This document shows, piece after piece, positions 34,889-42,507 of a stretch of DNA of 64,000 nt. The DNA lies in the NCBI GenBank assembly GCA_902491575.1, contig CABUID010000008.1, positions 1-64,000 on the forward strand. Reading direction: 5' to 3'. Made by a program: the position numbers and the translations under genes. The notes under the pieces were generated by a model. The model did not search any database and was not told where the DNA came from. It was given only the letters and a program-made list of their open reading frames with translations. The stretch is from an uncultured Bacillota bacterium. Lineage in GTDB: Bacteria > Bacillota_I > Bacilli_A > RFN20 > CAG-631. Numbering within the stretch: position 1 is the stretch's first letter; every line of letters starts with the position of its first letter.

Positions 34889-34987
34889 AAAACATTAGAA
34901 ATTGAAATATCTATGATGTTTAAAAAAGTTTTTTGGTTTGAAACCAAAATAATACATAATACGACATAACTTTTTTGGTTTAATTAC

Positions 34988-35034
34988 TTGAAAAAGTTAG
35001 TTAGTGCTATAATGGTCGTATCAAAAAATGGAGG
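34988..35034 (+). promoter_or_regulatory. Promoter and RBS of the broken AAA/DUF4143 gene
   Basis: TTGAAA (34988) and an extended -10 TGCTATAAT (TATAAT at 35008), followed by GGAGG (35030) ahead of the ATG at 35042. Confidence 0.55.
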
Positions 35035-35041
35035 CTAAATA

Positions 35042-35817
35042 ATGCTTAAAAAAAGATTTAATTGTGAGAGATGAATATCTTGAGTATATTCGACCATTTA
35101 TGAATATAAATATATGCAAGATTCGGTGGATTTCCACTTATAGCAATTTCTAATTTAGATATTCAAAAGGCATATCAAGTTGTGGACGGAATATATCATT
35201 CAATAATTACTAAGGATGTTATGAGTAATCATCCAATAAAAGAAATTGAAAAATTCAATAGGGTTGTAAAATATTTAATGGATAATATGAGAAAAACATT
35301 TTCTGCAAATTCTATTGCAACCTATCTTAAAGGTCAACATCGTGAAATATCTGTTGAATCTGTATATAATTATATAACTTGGTTAAAAGAAGCGTTTATC
35401 ATTTATGAGTGCAATAGATATGATTTGCAAGGGAAATCGATTCTCAAGACACAAGAAAAGTATTATCTTTCCGATATTTCATTAAGGTTTGCAATTTTTG
35501 GATATAACAACAAAATGGATGCCTCTATACTTGAAAATATAATTTATCTTGAATTAAAAAGAAGAGGATATGATGTATTTGTAGGGAAAAATGGTGATAA
35601 AGAAATCGATTTTATCGCCAAAAAAAGAGATGAAGAAATTCAAATTCAAGCTACAGTTAGACTTCCAGATAACTCTAATAGAGAAATTGATAATTTAAGT
35701 ACAATAAAAGATTTTAATCATAAATATGTAGTTACAACAAACCGAAATGATGTACAAAACATTAATGGCATAAAGGTTATACACATAGTTGATTTCTTAT
35801 TAATGGAAAATTGGTAA
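35042..35817 (+). pseudogene. AAA (AAA_14)/DUF4143 family ATPase, N-terminal core deleted
   Basis: The start reads MLKKDLIVRDEYLEYIRPFM if one A is removed from a run of seven. The sequence then jumps to the linker YARFGGFPLIAISNLDIQKA and the complete C-terminal DUF4143 half (ITWLKEAFIIYECNRYDLQG, KYYLSDISLRFAIFG, ENIIYLELKRRGYDVFVGKN, VVTTNRNDV). The whole ATPase core with Walker A and B is missing. An in-frame piece from GTG 35182 encodes 211 residues ending at 35817 and could be expressed. A second, more decayed copy lies at 42198. Confidence 0.8.
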
Positions 35818-35945
35818 GCTAAATCAAAATAATTAGAAGCATCTGTACAAATGTGTAGATGCTTTTCTTATACTCAAAAACATGTTGTTTCGTAAAAAGT
35901 CGGTAAACCGTAAAGATACTAAACAATGATAGGAGATGAACACAA

Positions 35946-36089
35946 ATAGCAGAGAATTTTAGATTAAAAATAGGACTTGAAGGTGAAAAAGAGTTCAAGT
36001 CATCTCTTACTGAAATCAATAACTCCTACAAAGTTTTAGGTAGTGAAATGAAACTTGTAGTGAGCCAATTTGATAAGAACAATAACTAA
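35946..36089 (+). pseudogene. Phage tail tape measure protein N-terminal fragment
   Basis: 47 codons: AENFRLKIGLEGEKEFKSSL, then TEINNSYKVLGSEMKLVVSQ, then FDKNN and a stop. This is the characteristic N-terminus of long tape measure proteins of Bacillota siphophages (normally many hundreds of residues). The GGAGATGAA site is followed by ATA where ATG is expected, so the start is lost as well. Confidence 0.75.
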
Positions 36090-36094
36090 AACTT

Positions 36095-36125
36095 TCTAAT
36101 TTTAATTGTTTAAAATTAGATTTTT
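36095..36125. terminator. Hairpin between the phage remnant and the DUF5714 gene
   Basis: TCTAATTTTAA and TTAAAATTAGA (11 bp) with a 4-base loop, and a T-run on the plus side. It may serve convergent transcripts. Confidence 0.6.
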
Positions 36126-36134
36126 AAGTAAAAA

Positions 36135-36695
36135 TTATTTATAATATGGGCATTTTAAAGTTATACATTGTTTGTTCCAACTGGAAAATTCACAATGTAT
36201 GTCTTCTAAATCCATTTTGATGTTATATTTTCTTTCTACAAACTTTACGGCCTCAGATAATGATAAAAAAGCATTTCTTTTACAACATCTAGGTCCACCT
36301 ATTTGACTCATTTTTAAAATTACTCTTGATGTGTATTCCATATGATCTTTGTAAAAGTCATCGTTTGAAAGTGGACCTGTTTGATGAATAATGGAAAGAG
36401 CAGCGCCTATAGAAGCAGTAGAGCCACAAATTCCCCATTGACCACACATGGCTCCTGGCATTTTTATTGTTCTTTCTTTTAATTTATCCAATGCCATGCT
36501 TAAGTTAACATTACCTCCAGCTTTTTTATAGGCCACTAAAAACACTGCACCATCAAGAAAATGATGCTCTGGACCATGTATATTTACAAATTCTTTATGC
36601 ATTATTTTTTTTGCTATATCAATTGGATTCTTACTAGTTTCTTGTAAAATTGATTCCTTAATTCGATTATATTTTTCATCTAATGAATACTCCAT
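36135..36695 (-). CDS. DUF5714-type protein
   Basis: 186 residues, soluble. Conserved-looking features: HGPEHHFLDGAVFLVAYKK, MPGAMCGQWGICGSTASIGA, and a Cys-rich C-terminal part with GGPRCCKRNAFLSL and a final CITLKCPYYK. This matches the DUF5714 family, whose His and Cys residues suggest metal binding; the function is unknown. It lies 12 bases after an ArsR-family regulator gene in one operon, so its expression probably answers to metal, metalloid or thiol stress. Confidence 0.75.
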   Translation of the reverse strand: MEYSLDEKYNRIKESILQETSKNPIDIAKKIMHKEFVNIHGPEHHFLDGAVFLVAYKKAGGNVNLSMALDKLKERTIKMPGAMCGQWGICGSTASIGAALSIIHQTGPLSNDDFYKDHMEYTSRVILKMSQIGGPRCCKRNAFLSLSEAVKFVERKYNIKMDLEDIHCEFSSWNKQCITLKCPYYK

Positions 36696-36707
36696 TACTA
36701 TATCTCC

Positions 36708-36989
36708 TCATTTTGTACAATTGCAAGGACTACTAATAAAATTCATTAATTCCAATAATAATTTTTTATTAATGGAATAGTGAACCCATTTTCCGTCTTC
36801 TCTTGCAAATACCAAATTCGATTTTACTAGAAGATTCATATGATGAGATAATGTAGCTTGTTTACAATCAACAATTTTTAACAATTCACAAGCACACATT
36901 TCACCTTTGTTATAAAGAAATTTACAAATCTTGACTCTGTTTTCATCACCTAATAATTTAAATAAATCACTTGCTTCTTTTTTATGCAT
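36708..36989 (-). CDS. ArsR/SmtB-family metalloregulator
   Basis: 93 residues with a winged helix: LFKLLGDENRVKICKFLYNK, GEMCACELLKIVDC, KQATLSHHMNLLVKSNLVFA, REDGKWVHYSINKK. The CAC motif plus Cys in helix alpha3 is the arrangement of As(III)/Sb(III) sensors, and a second Cys pair (PCNC) ends the protein. It starts the ArsR-DUF5714 operon, with two perfect palindromes in its promoter as operators. Inducer not proven. Confidence 0.9.
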   Translation of the reverse strand: MHKKEASDLFKLLGDENRVKICKFLYNKGEMCACELLKIVDCKQATLSHHMNLLVKSNLVFAREDGKWVHYSINKKLLLELMNFISSPCNCTK

Positions 36990-37002
36990 GTCAACACCTC
37001 AC

Positions 37003-37051
37003 ATTGATATTTATCAATATAATTATATTCATAACATTGACACATGTCAAT
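37003..37051 (-). promoter_or_regulatory. arsR promoter with two ArsR-type operators
   Basis: On the minus strand TTGACA (37050-37045) and TATAAT (37027-37022), spacing 17: a perfect consensus. Two perfect 16-bp palindromes flank it: ATTGACACATGTCAAT (37036-37051, over the -35) and ATTGATATTTATCAAT (37003-37018, just after the -10). Both have the ATTGA...TCAAT arms. Confidence 0.85.
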
Positions 37052-37165
37052 ATATTTACTATTTTTTATGAAATAGTTTAATTTGACAATTAAAACATTT
37101 AGTAGTATTCTATTACAATTTAGTGAAGATACATACTAAATGAACGGAAATTGGAGGAATAGATT

Positions 37166-37801
37166 ATGAAAAAATTTGAATATGTATCTAAAAGTGAATA
37201 TATGCCAATTAAACAAGATTTGATTAAACTTATTAATTTGGTACAAGATGAAGTAAGGGAAAATTTCACATTTCGATTTGATTTTATTGGAAGTGCAAGT
37301 AGAAATATGATAACACGGGAAATTAATGGTAACGTTGGCTACGATTTTGATGTCAATATTAGAGTGAATGATGAAGATGAAAATTATAATGCAGAGGAAA
37401 TAAGAAATATTTTAAAAAAAGCATTTGATAAGTATTCGCATTTATTTTCATATGATTACGCTGAAGATAGTAGCAGGGTGATAACTATAAAAGTTAAGGA
37501 TAAGAAAAAATCTAGAATTCTTCATAGTTGTGATTTCGCTGTTGTGTTTGATTGTAATACTGGAAAACAACAATACATACGTTATAACAAAACTCAAAAC
37601 ATTTACGTTTGGGAATATCAACCTGATTCTTTCTATAGACTAGAAGAAAAAATAAAATGGATAAAGAAAAACGGACTATGGCAAGAAGTGCGAAACAAAT
37701 ACTTAATTAATAAAGGAAACAATTCTGATTCAAATAAAAAATCAAGATCAATTTTTGCTGAAACAGTGGCACAAGTTTATAATGAAAATCAAATGTATTA
37801 G
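37166..37801 (+). CDS. Nucleotidyltransferase-fold protein (orphan)
   Basis: 211 residues, soluble. Nucleotidyltransferase layout: FIGSASRNM (GS at 42-43), the metal-binding pair D60 and D62 in GYDFDVNIRV, and a third acid D123 in HSCDFAVVFD. A basic C-terminal region follows (KIKWIKKNGLWQEVRNKYLI). The layout recalls OAS/CD-NTase-like or minimal NTases, but no specific family is assigned. It stands alone with its own GGAGG site and terminator, next to mobile-element debris. Roles in antiviral signalling, tRNA/RNA modification or toxin-like AMPylation are all open. Confidence 0.6.
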   Translation: MKKFEYVSKSEYMPIKQDLIKLINLVQDEVRENFTFRFDFIGSASRNMITREINGNVGYDFDVNIRVNDEDENYNAEEIRNILKKAFDKYSHLFSYDYAEDSSRVITIKVKDKKKSRILHSCDFAVVFDCNTGKQQYIRYNKTQNIYVWEYQPDSFYRLEEKIKWIKKNGLWQEVRNKYLINKGNNSDSNKKSRSIFAETVAQVYNENQMY

Positions 37802-37869
37802 AATTAAAAGTAGCTATCTCCTGGGAAATTAATTCTATCCTAAATCGAGGAAAGACCTCCTTTCAAATT

Positions 37870-37901
37870 GAAGCTGATGCATTTTCATTAGCTTCTTTTT
37901 T
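37870..37901 (+). terminator. Terminator of the nucleotidyltransferase gene
   Basis: GAAGCTGATG-CATTTT-CATTAGCTTC with a run of Ts. Confidence 0.85.
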
Positions 37902-37912
37902 ATTTTGCTTTG

Positions 37913-38101
37913 GCAGTTATCCTTTAAATTTTGCATTTAATTGTAAAGGAGGATAACTGCTTATGACAAATGAAAATAAAAATAGAATATTGGAATGAAA
38001 GAATAAAGTCAATTGGATTTACCAATTCCTTCAATTACTACGTTTTGTAGAAGAAATGAATTATCTGCAAAAGATAATAAGAATTGTTGTAAAACTGTGA
38101 T
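37913..38101 (+). other. RBS-sequestering hairpin and broken small reading frame
   Basis: GCAGTTATCCTTTA (37913-37926) pairs with TAAAGGAGGATAACTGC (37944-37960); the 3' arm holds the AAAGGAGG site of an ATG at 37963. The frame reads MTNENKNRILE, a TGA, then KNKVNWIYQFLQLLRFVEE and on to a stop at about 38100. No family is recognised. It is a remnant or a regulated leader. 38102-38189 holds nothing supported. Confidence 0.45.
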
Positions 38102-38189
38102 AAAAAACCAATTCAAACTCCTGGACATAGACAAGGGTAAGCAAGAAATCTAGGAGTATGCAGTTTGTATCATAGTAGTATATCTTTGT

Positions 38190-38315
38190 CATTAAAAACA
38201 TATAGGTTTGATACAAAGAAAATTGAGCAAATTTTCAAGTGTTAAACTTTTTTTCTTTGTAATTTTAGTGATTTTGAACCAGTTTTGCTGATTTTAGAAA
38301 TTTTGAGTTCAAACT
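38190..38315 (+). repeat. Direct repeat copy 2 of the tRNA-Ile 3' flank
   Basis: The match to 33820-33946 begins CATTAAAAACATA and ends TTCAAACT. The hairpin is kept with changes on both arms (AGGTTTGATAC ... GTGTTAAACTT). The copy is not preceded by a tRNA. Confidence 0.75.
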
Positions 38316-38577
38316 AGAACAAAAATAATTTCTTCAAGATTAACATAAATACCATTTTTAAGAGAATATGATCCAATCAAAATCAACAGTTAGGCGAACC
38401 CCTTACTAACAAGCAAAAGGTATTTTGACTATTTCTGTCTCAAATTTTATATTTTCCATTTTAAGTTAAGATATAGAAAGTATTGTCCAATCTATATCTT
38501 TATTAACTTAGAGGTGGAAAATTTATCTATATTTCTTTTATTTGGATATAATGCAGTCATGAAAAGAGAACAAATAT

Positions 38578-38814
38578 ATGGATGACTTTGGAAAGAAAAT
38601 TAAATAAATTAGAATTAAAAATGGATTAACTCAGAAAGAATTTGCTAATTTTTTGGGTTATAAATCAAAATCTACAATAAATAAAATTGAGCAAGGAATC
38701 AATGATATTAGTAATGTTAAGTTAATGGATTTATTGAATAAATACAATGAAGATTTGGACTATATTTTTGGTGGTGATTTTTACAAATTATTTTATGCAT
38801 TTTATACTTTTTAG
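38578..38814 (+). pseudogene. XRE/Cro-type helix-turn-helix protein with early stop
   Basis: MDDFGKKIK, a TAA, then IRIKNGLTQKEFANFLGYKS and KSTINKIEQGINDISNVKLM, then LDLLNKYNEDLDYIFGG. This is a phage- or toxin-antitoxin-type XRE domain. The TAA at codon 10 breaks it unless translation restarts. The remaining gap to 38943 holds no supported gene. Confidence 0.75.
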
Positions 38815-38943
38815 TTGATTTTATTATTTATTTCTTTAAAATAGAAAAGAATAACAAAAAGACTATTTTAGTGCTTTTCTTGATTTCATTCATTTGTAGT
38901 ATTGTATACAATATAACAACACTTCGTAGTATGACTTAAAAGA

Positions 38944-39273
38944 TTATTTTATTGATGTTTTAAAGTTTTCTCCCCACGACCACATAGAATCTAAAATAGG
39001 TTTTAATGATAATCCTAAACTGGTTAAAGAATACTCCACTTTAGGAGGAACTACTGGATAAACCTCTCGATGAATTAAACCATCGTTTTCCATTGCGCGC
39101 AATTGCTGAGTAAGCATTTTTTGAGTGACACCATTTAATGATTTTTTTAATTCAGATAATCTCATTACTTTATTTAAAAATAAATCTCTTAAAACTAATA
39201 CTTTCCATTTATCTCCAATGACAGTTAGAGTTGTTTCAATAGGACATAATGGTAACTTGTCTTTATCAATCAT
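38944..39273 (-). CDS. HxlR-family transcriptional regulator
   Basis: 109 residues from ATG 39273 with GGAGGTGA before it (a longer frame lacks such a site). HxlR features: CPIETTLTVIGDKWKVLVLR, DLFLNKVMRLSELKKSLNG, VTQKMLTQQLRAMENDGLIH, REVYPVVPPKVEYSLTSLG. These dimeric winged-helix proteins often have a redox-sensitive N-terminal Cys (here Cys 9) and sense electrophiles. It is divergent from the ldhA-macrodomain-SirTM operon and is its likely regulator. Confidence 0.92.
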   Translation of the reverse strand: MIDKDKLPLCPIETTLTVIGDKWKVLVLRDLFLNKVMRLSELKKSLNGVTQKMLTQQLRAMENDGLIHREVYPVVPPKVEYSLTSLGLSLKPILDSMWSWGENFKTSIK

Positions 39274-39325
39274 TTTCTCACCTCCAATGTTTTTATCATA
39301 GTTTCTAAAATGATACAATGCCACA

Positions 39326-39367
39326 TTTAAGTGCGTACTTAAAATTTAAAAACACATTAAATATAAT
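39326..39367. promoter_or_regulatory. HxlR operator and divergent promoter
   Basis: The inverted repeat TTTAAGT-GCGT-ACTTAAA (39326-39343) lies between the two starts. A TATAAT for the plus-strand operon is at 39362. The operator covers the -35 region of that promoter. Confidence 0.65.
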
Positions 39368-39390
39368 AATAATGTAAGGAGAAGAGAACA

Positions 39391-40380
39391 ATGAAAATTT
39401 TATTTTATGATACTAAAAGTTATGATAAAGTCGCTTTTGAAAAACATTTAAAAGACTATAAAGATATTAGTATTAAATTTACAGAAGTTGAATTAAATAA
39501 ATATACTACTGTTTTAGCAAAAGGATTTGATGCAATTTGTGTCTTTGTTAATACTTTGGTCGACAATGAAATTATAGTTTCTTTAAAAGATCAAGGTGTG
39601 AAATTGATATTATTAAGATGTGCAGGATATAACAATATTGATTTAGAGTCTGCTAAAATAAACAATATCATTGTTATGCGCGTGCCAGGTTATTCACCAG
39701 AGGCAGTTGCAGAAATGGCGATGACGTTAGCCCTTGCAGTTAATCGAAAAATTCATAAAGCCTATATAAAAGTTAGAGAAAATAATTTTTCTTTAGTTGG
39801 ATTAACGGGATTGAATTTTTTTAATAAAACAGTGGGTATTGTTGGAACAGGTAAAATTGGTTTAGCGATGGCAAAGATTTGCAAAGGATTTGGTATGAAG
39901 GTTTTAGGATATGATAAGAATCCTAAGAATTATTGTGAATATATTAAATATGTTTCTTTAGAAGAATTATTAAAAGAATCCGATGTGATTTCACTACATT
40001 GTCCTTTAGTAAAAGAAACCTATCATCTTATTAATGAAGATACTATTTCTTTAATGAAGGAGAATGTTATCTTAGTTAATACATCTCGTGGAGGATTAAT
40101 AAAAACAGAAGATTTAATTAAAGGAATTAGGGATAAAAAGTTTTTTGGTGTAGCTTTAGATGTCTATGAAGAAGAAGATGAATATGTGTTTGAAAATTTA
40201 GAAGGCGATATATTAGATCACTCCACAGTAGCAAGATTATTATCTTTTCCGAATGTCATTGTAACTTCACATCAAGGCTTTTTAACTTATGAAGCTCTTG
40301 AGGCTATTAGTAAGACAACTTTAGAAAATGCTTTATCTTTTCAAGAAAATAATTTGATAAAGGATAATATTGTTCAATAA
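39391..40380 (+). CDS. ldhA: D-lactate dehydrogenase LdhA (D-2-hydroxyacid dehydrogenase)
   Basis: 329 residues. Nucleotide-binding motif VGIVGTGKIG, substrate Arg in VNTSRGG, a Glu in the YEEEDE region and catalytic His in VTSHQGFLT, all laid out as in Escherichia coli LdhA (SESDVISLHCPL region, DVYE). It reduces pyruvate to D-lactate with NADH in the cytoplasm. The stop lies one base before the macrodomain gene ATG, so fermentation and ADP-ribose metabolism genes share a transcript here. Confidence 0.9.
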   Translation: MKILFYDTKSYDKVAFEKHLKDYKDISIKFTEVELNKYTTVLAKGFDAICVFVNTLVDNEIIVSLKDQGVKLILLRCAGYNNIDLESAKINNIIVMRVPGYSPEAVAEMAMTLALAVNRKIHKAYIKVRENNFSLVGLTGLNFFNKTVGIVGTGKIGLAMAKICKGFGMKVLGYDKNPKNYCEYIKYVSLEELLKESDVISLHCPLVKETYHLINEDTISLMKENVILVNTSRGGLIKTEDLIKGIRDKKFFGVALDVYEEEDEYVFENLEGDILDHSTVARLLSFPNVIVTSHQGFLTYEALEAISKTTLENALSFQENNLIKDNIVQ

Positions 40381-40381
40381 A

Positions 40382-41143
40382 ATGGAATTAATTGAAAAAG
40401 CTATTCATTACTTAGAAAAGATAAATAATGTTAAAGTTCCTACTCATTTATCAAAAGAAGATGTTTTTCGGGCTTTGATGAATATTACTTTACCCATTAA
40501 TCTTTCTCCAGAATTTTATATTTGGCAAGATGAAATCATAAAAAAACACTATGAAAAAAGAAAAATTATTGATCTTGAAAATTTAATACCACTAAAAAAG
40601 AATATTTATCTTTTGCAAGAAGATATCACTCTAATAAGAGCCGATGCTATTGTAAATGCAGGCAATGAAAAATTGTTAGGCTGTTTTTATCCTTTACATA
40701 ATTGTATCGACAATGCCATTCATTCATTTGCAGGTTTACAAGTAAGAAGAGATTTAATAAAAATTATGAGAGAACAAAAGTATGAAGAAGCAAATGGCCA
40801 ATGCAAAGTTACTTTAGGATATAATTTACCTTCAAAATATATTTTTCATACTGTTGGACCAAAGATTATAAAAAGCGTTACAAAAAAAGACGAAGAGGAT
40901 TTAAAAAATTGTTATTTATCTTGTTTAAAAATGGCAGATAAAATGAAATTAGAATCACTTGTGTTTTGCTCAATATCAACAGGTTTATATGGATTTCCAA
41001 TAGAAAAAGCTTGTGATATAGCTGTTTCTATTGTTCAAGAGTATTTGAAAAAAAATAAAACTACAATTCAATATGTGGTTTTTGATGTTTTTTCTAGAAA
41101 GGATTATGATGTCTATTATTACAGAGTTAAAAAAACTAATTGA
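40382..41143 (+). CDS. Zinc-dependent macrodomain protein-ADP-ribose hydrolase
   Basis: 253 residues. An N-terminal helical region (PTHLSKEDVFRALMNITLP) is followed by a macrodomain with ITLIRADAIVNAGNEKLLGC, FYPLHNCIDNAIHSFAGLQV, EANGQCKVTLGYNLPSKYIF, HTVGP and SISTGLYGFPIEKA. The GCF-P-HNCIDNAIH motif, with Cys and His zinc ligands, marks the Zn-macro class linked to SirTM sirtuins. It removes ADP-ribose from proteins. It overlaps the SirTM gene that follows. Confidence 0.9.
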   Translation: MELIEKAIHYLEKINNVKVPTHLSKEDVFRALMNITLPINLSPEFYIWQDEIIKKHYEKRKIIDLENLIPLKKNIYLLQEDITLIRADAIVNAGNEKLLGCFYPLHNCIDNAIHSFAGLQVRRDLIKIMREQKYEEANGQCKVTLGYNLPSKYIFHTVGPKIIKSVTKKDEEDLKNCYLSCLKMADKMKLESLVFCSISTGLYGFPIEKACDIAVSIVQEYLKKNKTTIQYVVFDVFSRKDYDVYYYRVKKTN

Positions 41144-41942
41144 TGAAAGCGATGCTATTGTTATTGGAGCAGGCGCTGGTTTATCTACTGCTGCTGGTTT
41201 TGAATATGGTGGTCAGACTTTTTTAAATAATTTTCAATATATGCAGGATTTATATGGGTATAACGATATGTATTCAGCCGGATTTCACAAATTCTCTTCA
41301 TTGGAAGAAAAGTGGGGTTATTGGTCAAAAATGATTTATTTAAACCGCTATAAGTTTCCTTCGAAACAATTATATGTTGATTTATTATCATTAATAAAGA
41401 ATAAAAAATATTTTGTAATAACGACAAATGTTGACCATCAATTTCAACTAGCAGGATTCGATAAAAAGAGACTATTTTATATGCAAGGAGATTACGGATT
41501 GTTTCAATGCTCTAGGGCTTGTCATAATAGGACGTATGATAATAGAGAAATAATAATGAAAATGTTAAAAGAACAAAAAAATCATTTAATTCCTTCCTCT
41601 CTAATACCAAGATGCCCTATTTGTAAGTCACCAATGGAAACTAATCTTAGAAAGGATCAATATTTTGTTGAAGATGAAGGATGGCATAATGCTTATCAAA
41701 ACTATCAAAAATTTATATCTGAAAATAAAAATAAAAAAGTTTTGTATTTAGAACTTGGAGTAGGATATTCAACTCCGACATGGATTAAATATCCATTTAT
41801 ATTAAATACTTATAAAAATATCCATGCACATTATGCAGTTATTGATAAAGGATATTCTTTTGTTCCAGACGAAATAAAAAGTAGAAGTCTAGTTCTCAAT
41901 ACTAGCATTGAAATAGTAATTGATAAATTAAAAAAAATATGA
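41106..41942 (+). CDS. SirTM-class sirtuin (protein ADP-ribosyltransferase)
   Basis: 278 residues from ATG 41106, a 38-base overlap with the macrodomain gene and a GGA site. Rossmann motif GAGAGLSTAAGFEY (21-34), ITTNVDHQF with N108, and MQGDYG with Gln127 in place of the deacetylase His, the hallmark of class M sirtuins. Zinc Cys at 135, 139, 170 and 173. Known SirTM proteins ADP-ribosylate a lipoylated GcvH-like carrier encoded nearby together with LplA2. Neither is found in this window, so the target here is unknown. Confidence 0.9.
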   Translation: MMSIITELKKLIDESDAIVIGAGAGLSTAAGFEYGGQTFLNNFQYMQDLYGYNDMYSAGFHKFSSLEEKWGYWSKMIYLNRYKFPSKQLYVDLLSLIKNKKYFVITTNVDHQFQLAGFDKKRLFYMQGDYGLFQCSRACHNRTYDNREIIMKMLKEQKNHLIPSSLIPRCPICKSPMETNLRKDQYFVEDEGWHNAYQNYQKFISENKNKKVLYLELGVGYSTPTWIKYPFILNTYKNIHAHYAVIDKGYSFVPDEIKSRSLVLNTSIEIVIDKLKKI

Positions 41943-41945
41943 CTA

Positions 41946-42165
41946 TCCAACCTACATTAATGATTTTCGTTGAAAAAAATTAAAAGTGGTTCTATTACCA
42001 TGCGTAGTAGAAACATCATAAGCATTAATTTTATTATTAAATAAATCCATATAAAGAGTTCATCCATAAGAATCTTTATTGATCTAAAAAACCATCCTAT
42101 CAAAAACAACAACTTGAAATGGTTGATTAATAGCTAAATCAGCAAAGAATGAATTAGAGTATATT
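41946..42165 (-). pseudogene. IS3-family orfB remnant
   Basis: On the minus strand: SFADLAINQPFQVVVFDRMV, F, stop, INKDSYG, stop, TLYMDLFNNKINAYDVSTTH. The pattern (VVV-D-.. then a LYMDLFN-KI-AY strand set) is the start of an IS3 integrase domain around its first Asp. Several stops; no ends found. Confidence 0.55.
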
Positions 42166-42197
42166 TTGTATTTTTAACATCTTATCTTCAAGTGCAA

Positions 42198-42355
42198 CGA
42201 TATAACTTGGCTAAAAGAAGCATTTATCATCTACGAATGTGACAGATAGTGTTTGTAAGGAAAATCTATTCTCATAACGCAAGAGAAGTATTGTCTTTCG
42301 GTTATTCATTAAGCTTTGCAATTTTAAGTTACAACAAAAAATGAAGGCATCGTTT
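42198..42355 (+). pseudogene. Second AAA/DUF4143 gene fragment
   Basis: DITWLKEAFIIYECDR, stop, CL, stop, GKSILITQEKYCLSVIH, stop, ALQF. This aligns directly with 35376-35530 of the larger fragment (ITWLKEAFIIYECNRYDLQG). Four or more stops. 42356-42483 holds nothing supported. Confidence 0.8.
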
Positions 42356-42483
42356 AATTACTACAATATCCATCTTTTTATGAGATGTTTAAACTATAAG
42401 TCACTGATTATATACGTCGACTCTTTTTATAAACTTTAATTGTTTTTATAATTATATTTTTTCATTCTTACAAATAACATTAA

Positions 42484-42507
42484 AAAAAAATCCATAATGG
42501 ATTTTTT
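42484..42507 (-). terminator. mrp terminator overlapping the stop codon
   Basis: On the minus strand AAAAAATCC-ATTAT-GGATTTTTT then Ts; the 5' arm starts inside the mrp stop codon. Confidence 0.7.

Noticed and set aside
37003..37051. CRISPR-like pair of repeats
   Set aside because: The two 16-bp units are palindromic operators on a promoter; there are only two, without spacers of equal length or further copies.
38190..38315. A decayed tRNA upstream of the second direct repeat
   Set aside because: I looked for a cloverleaf just before 38190 and found no acceptor, anticodon or T arm that pairs.
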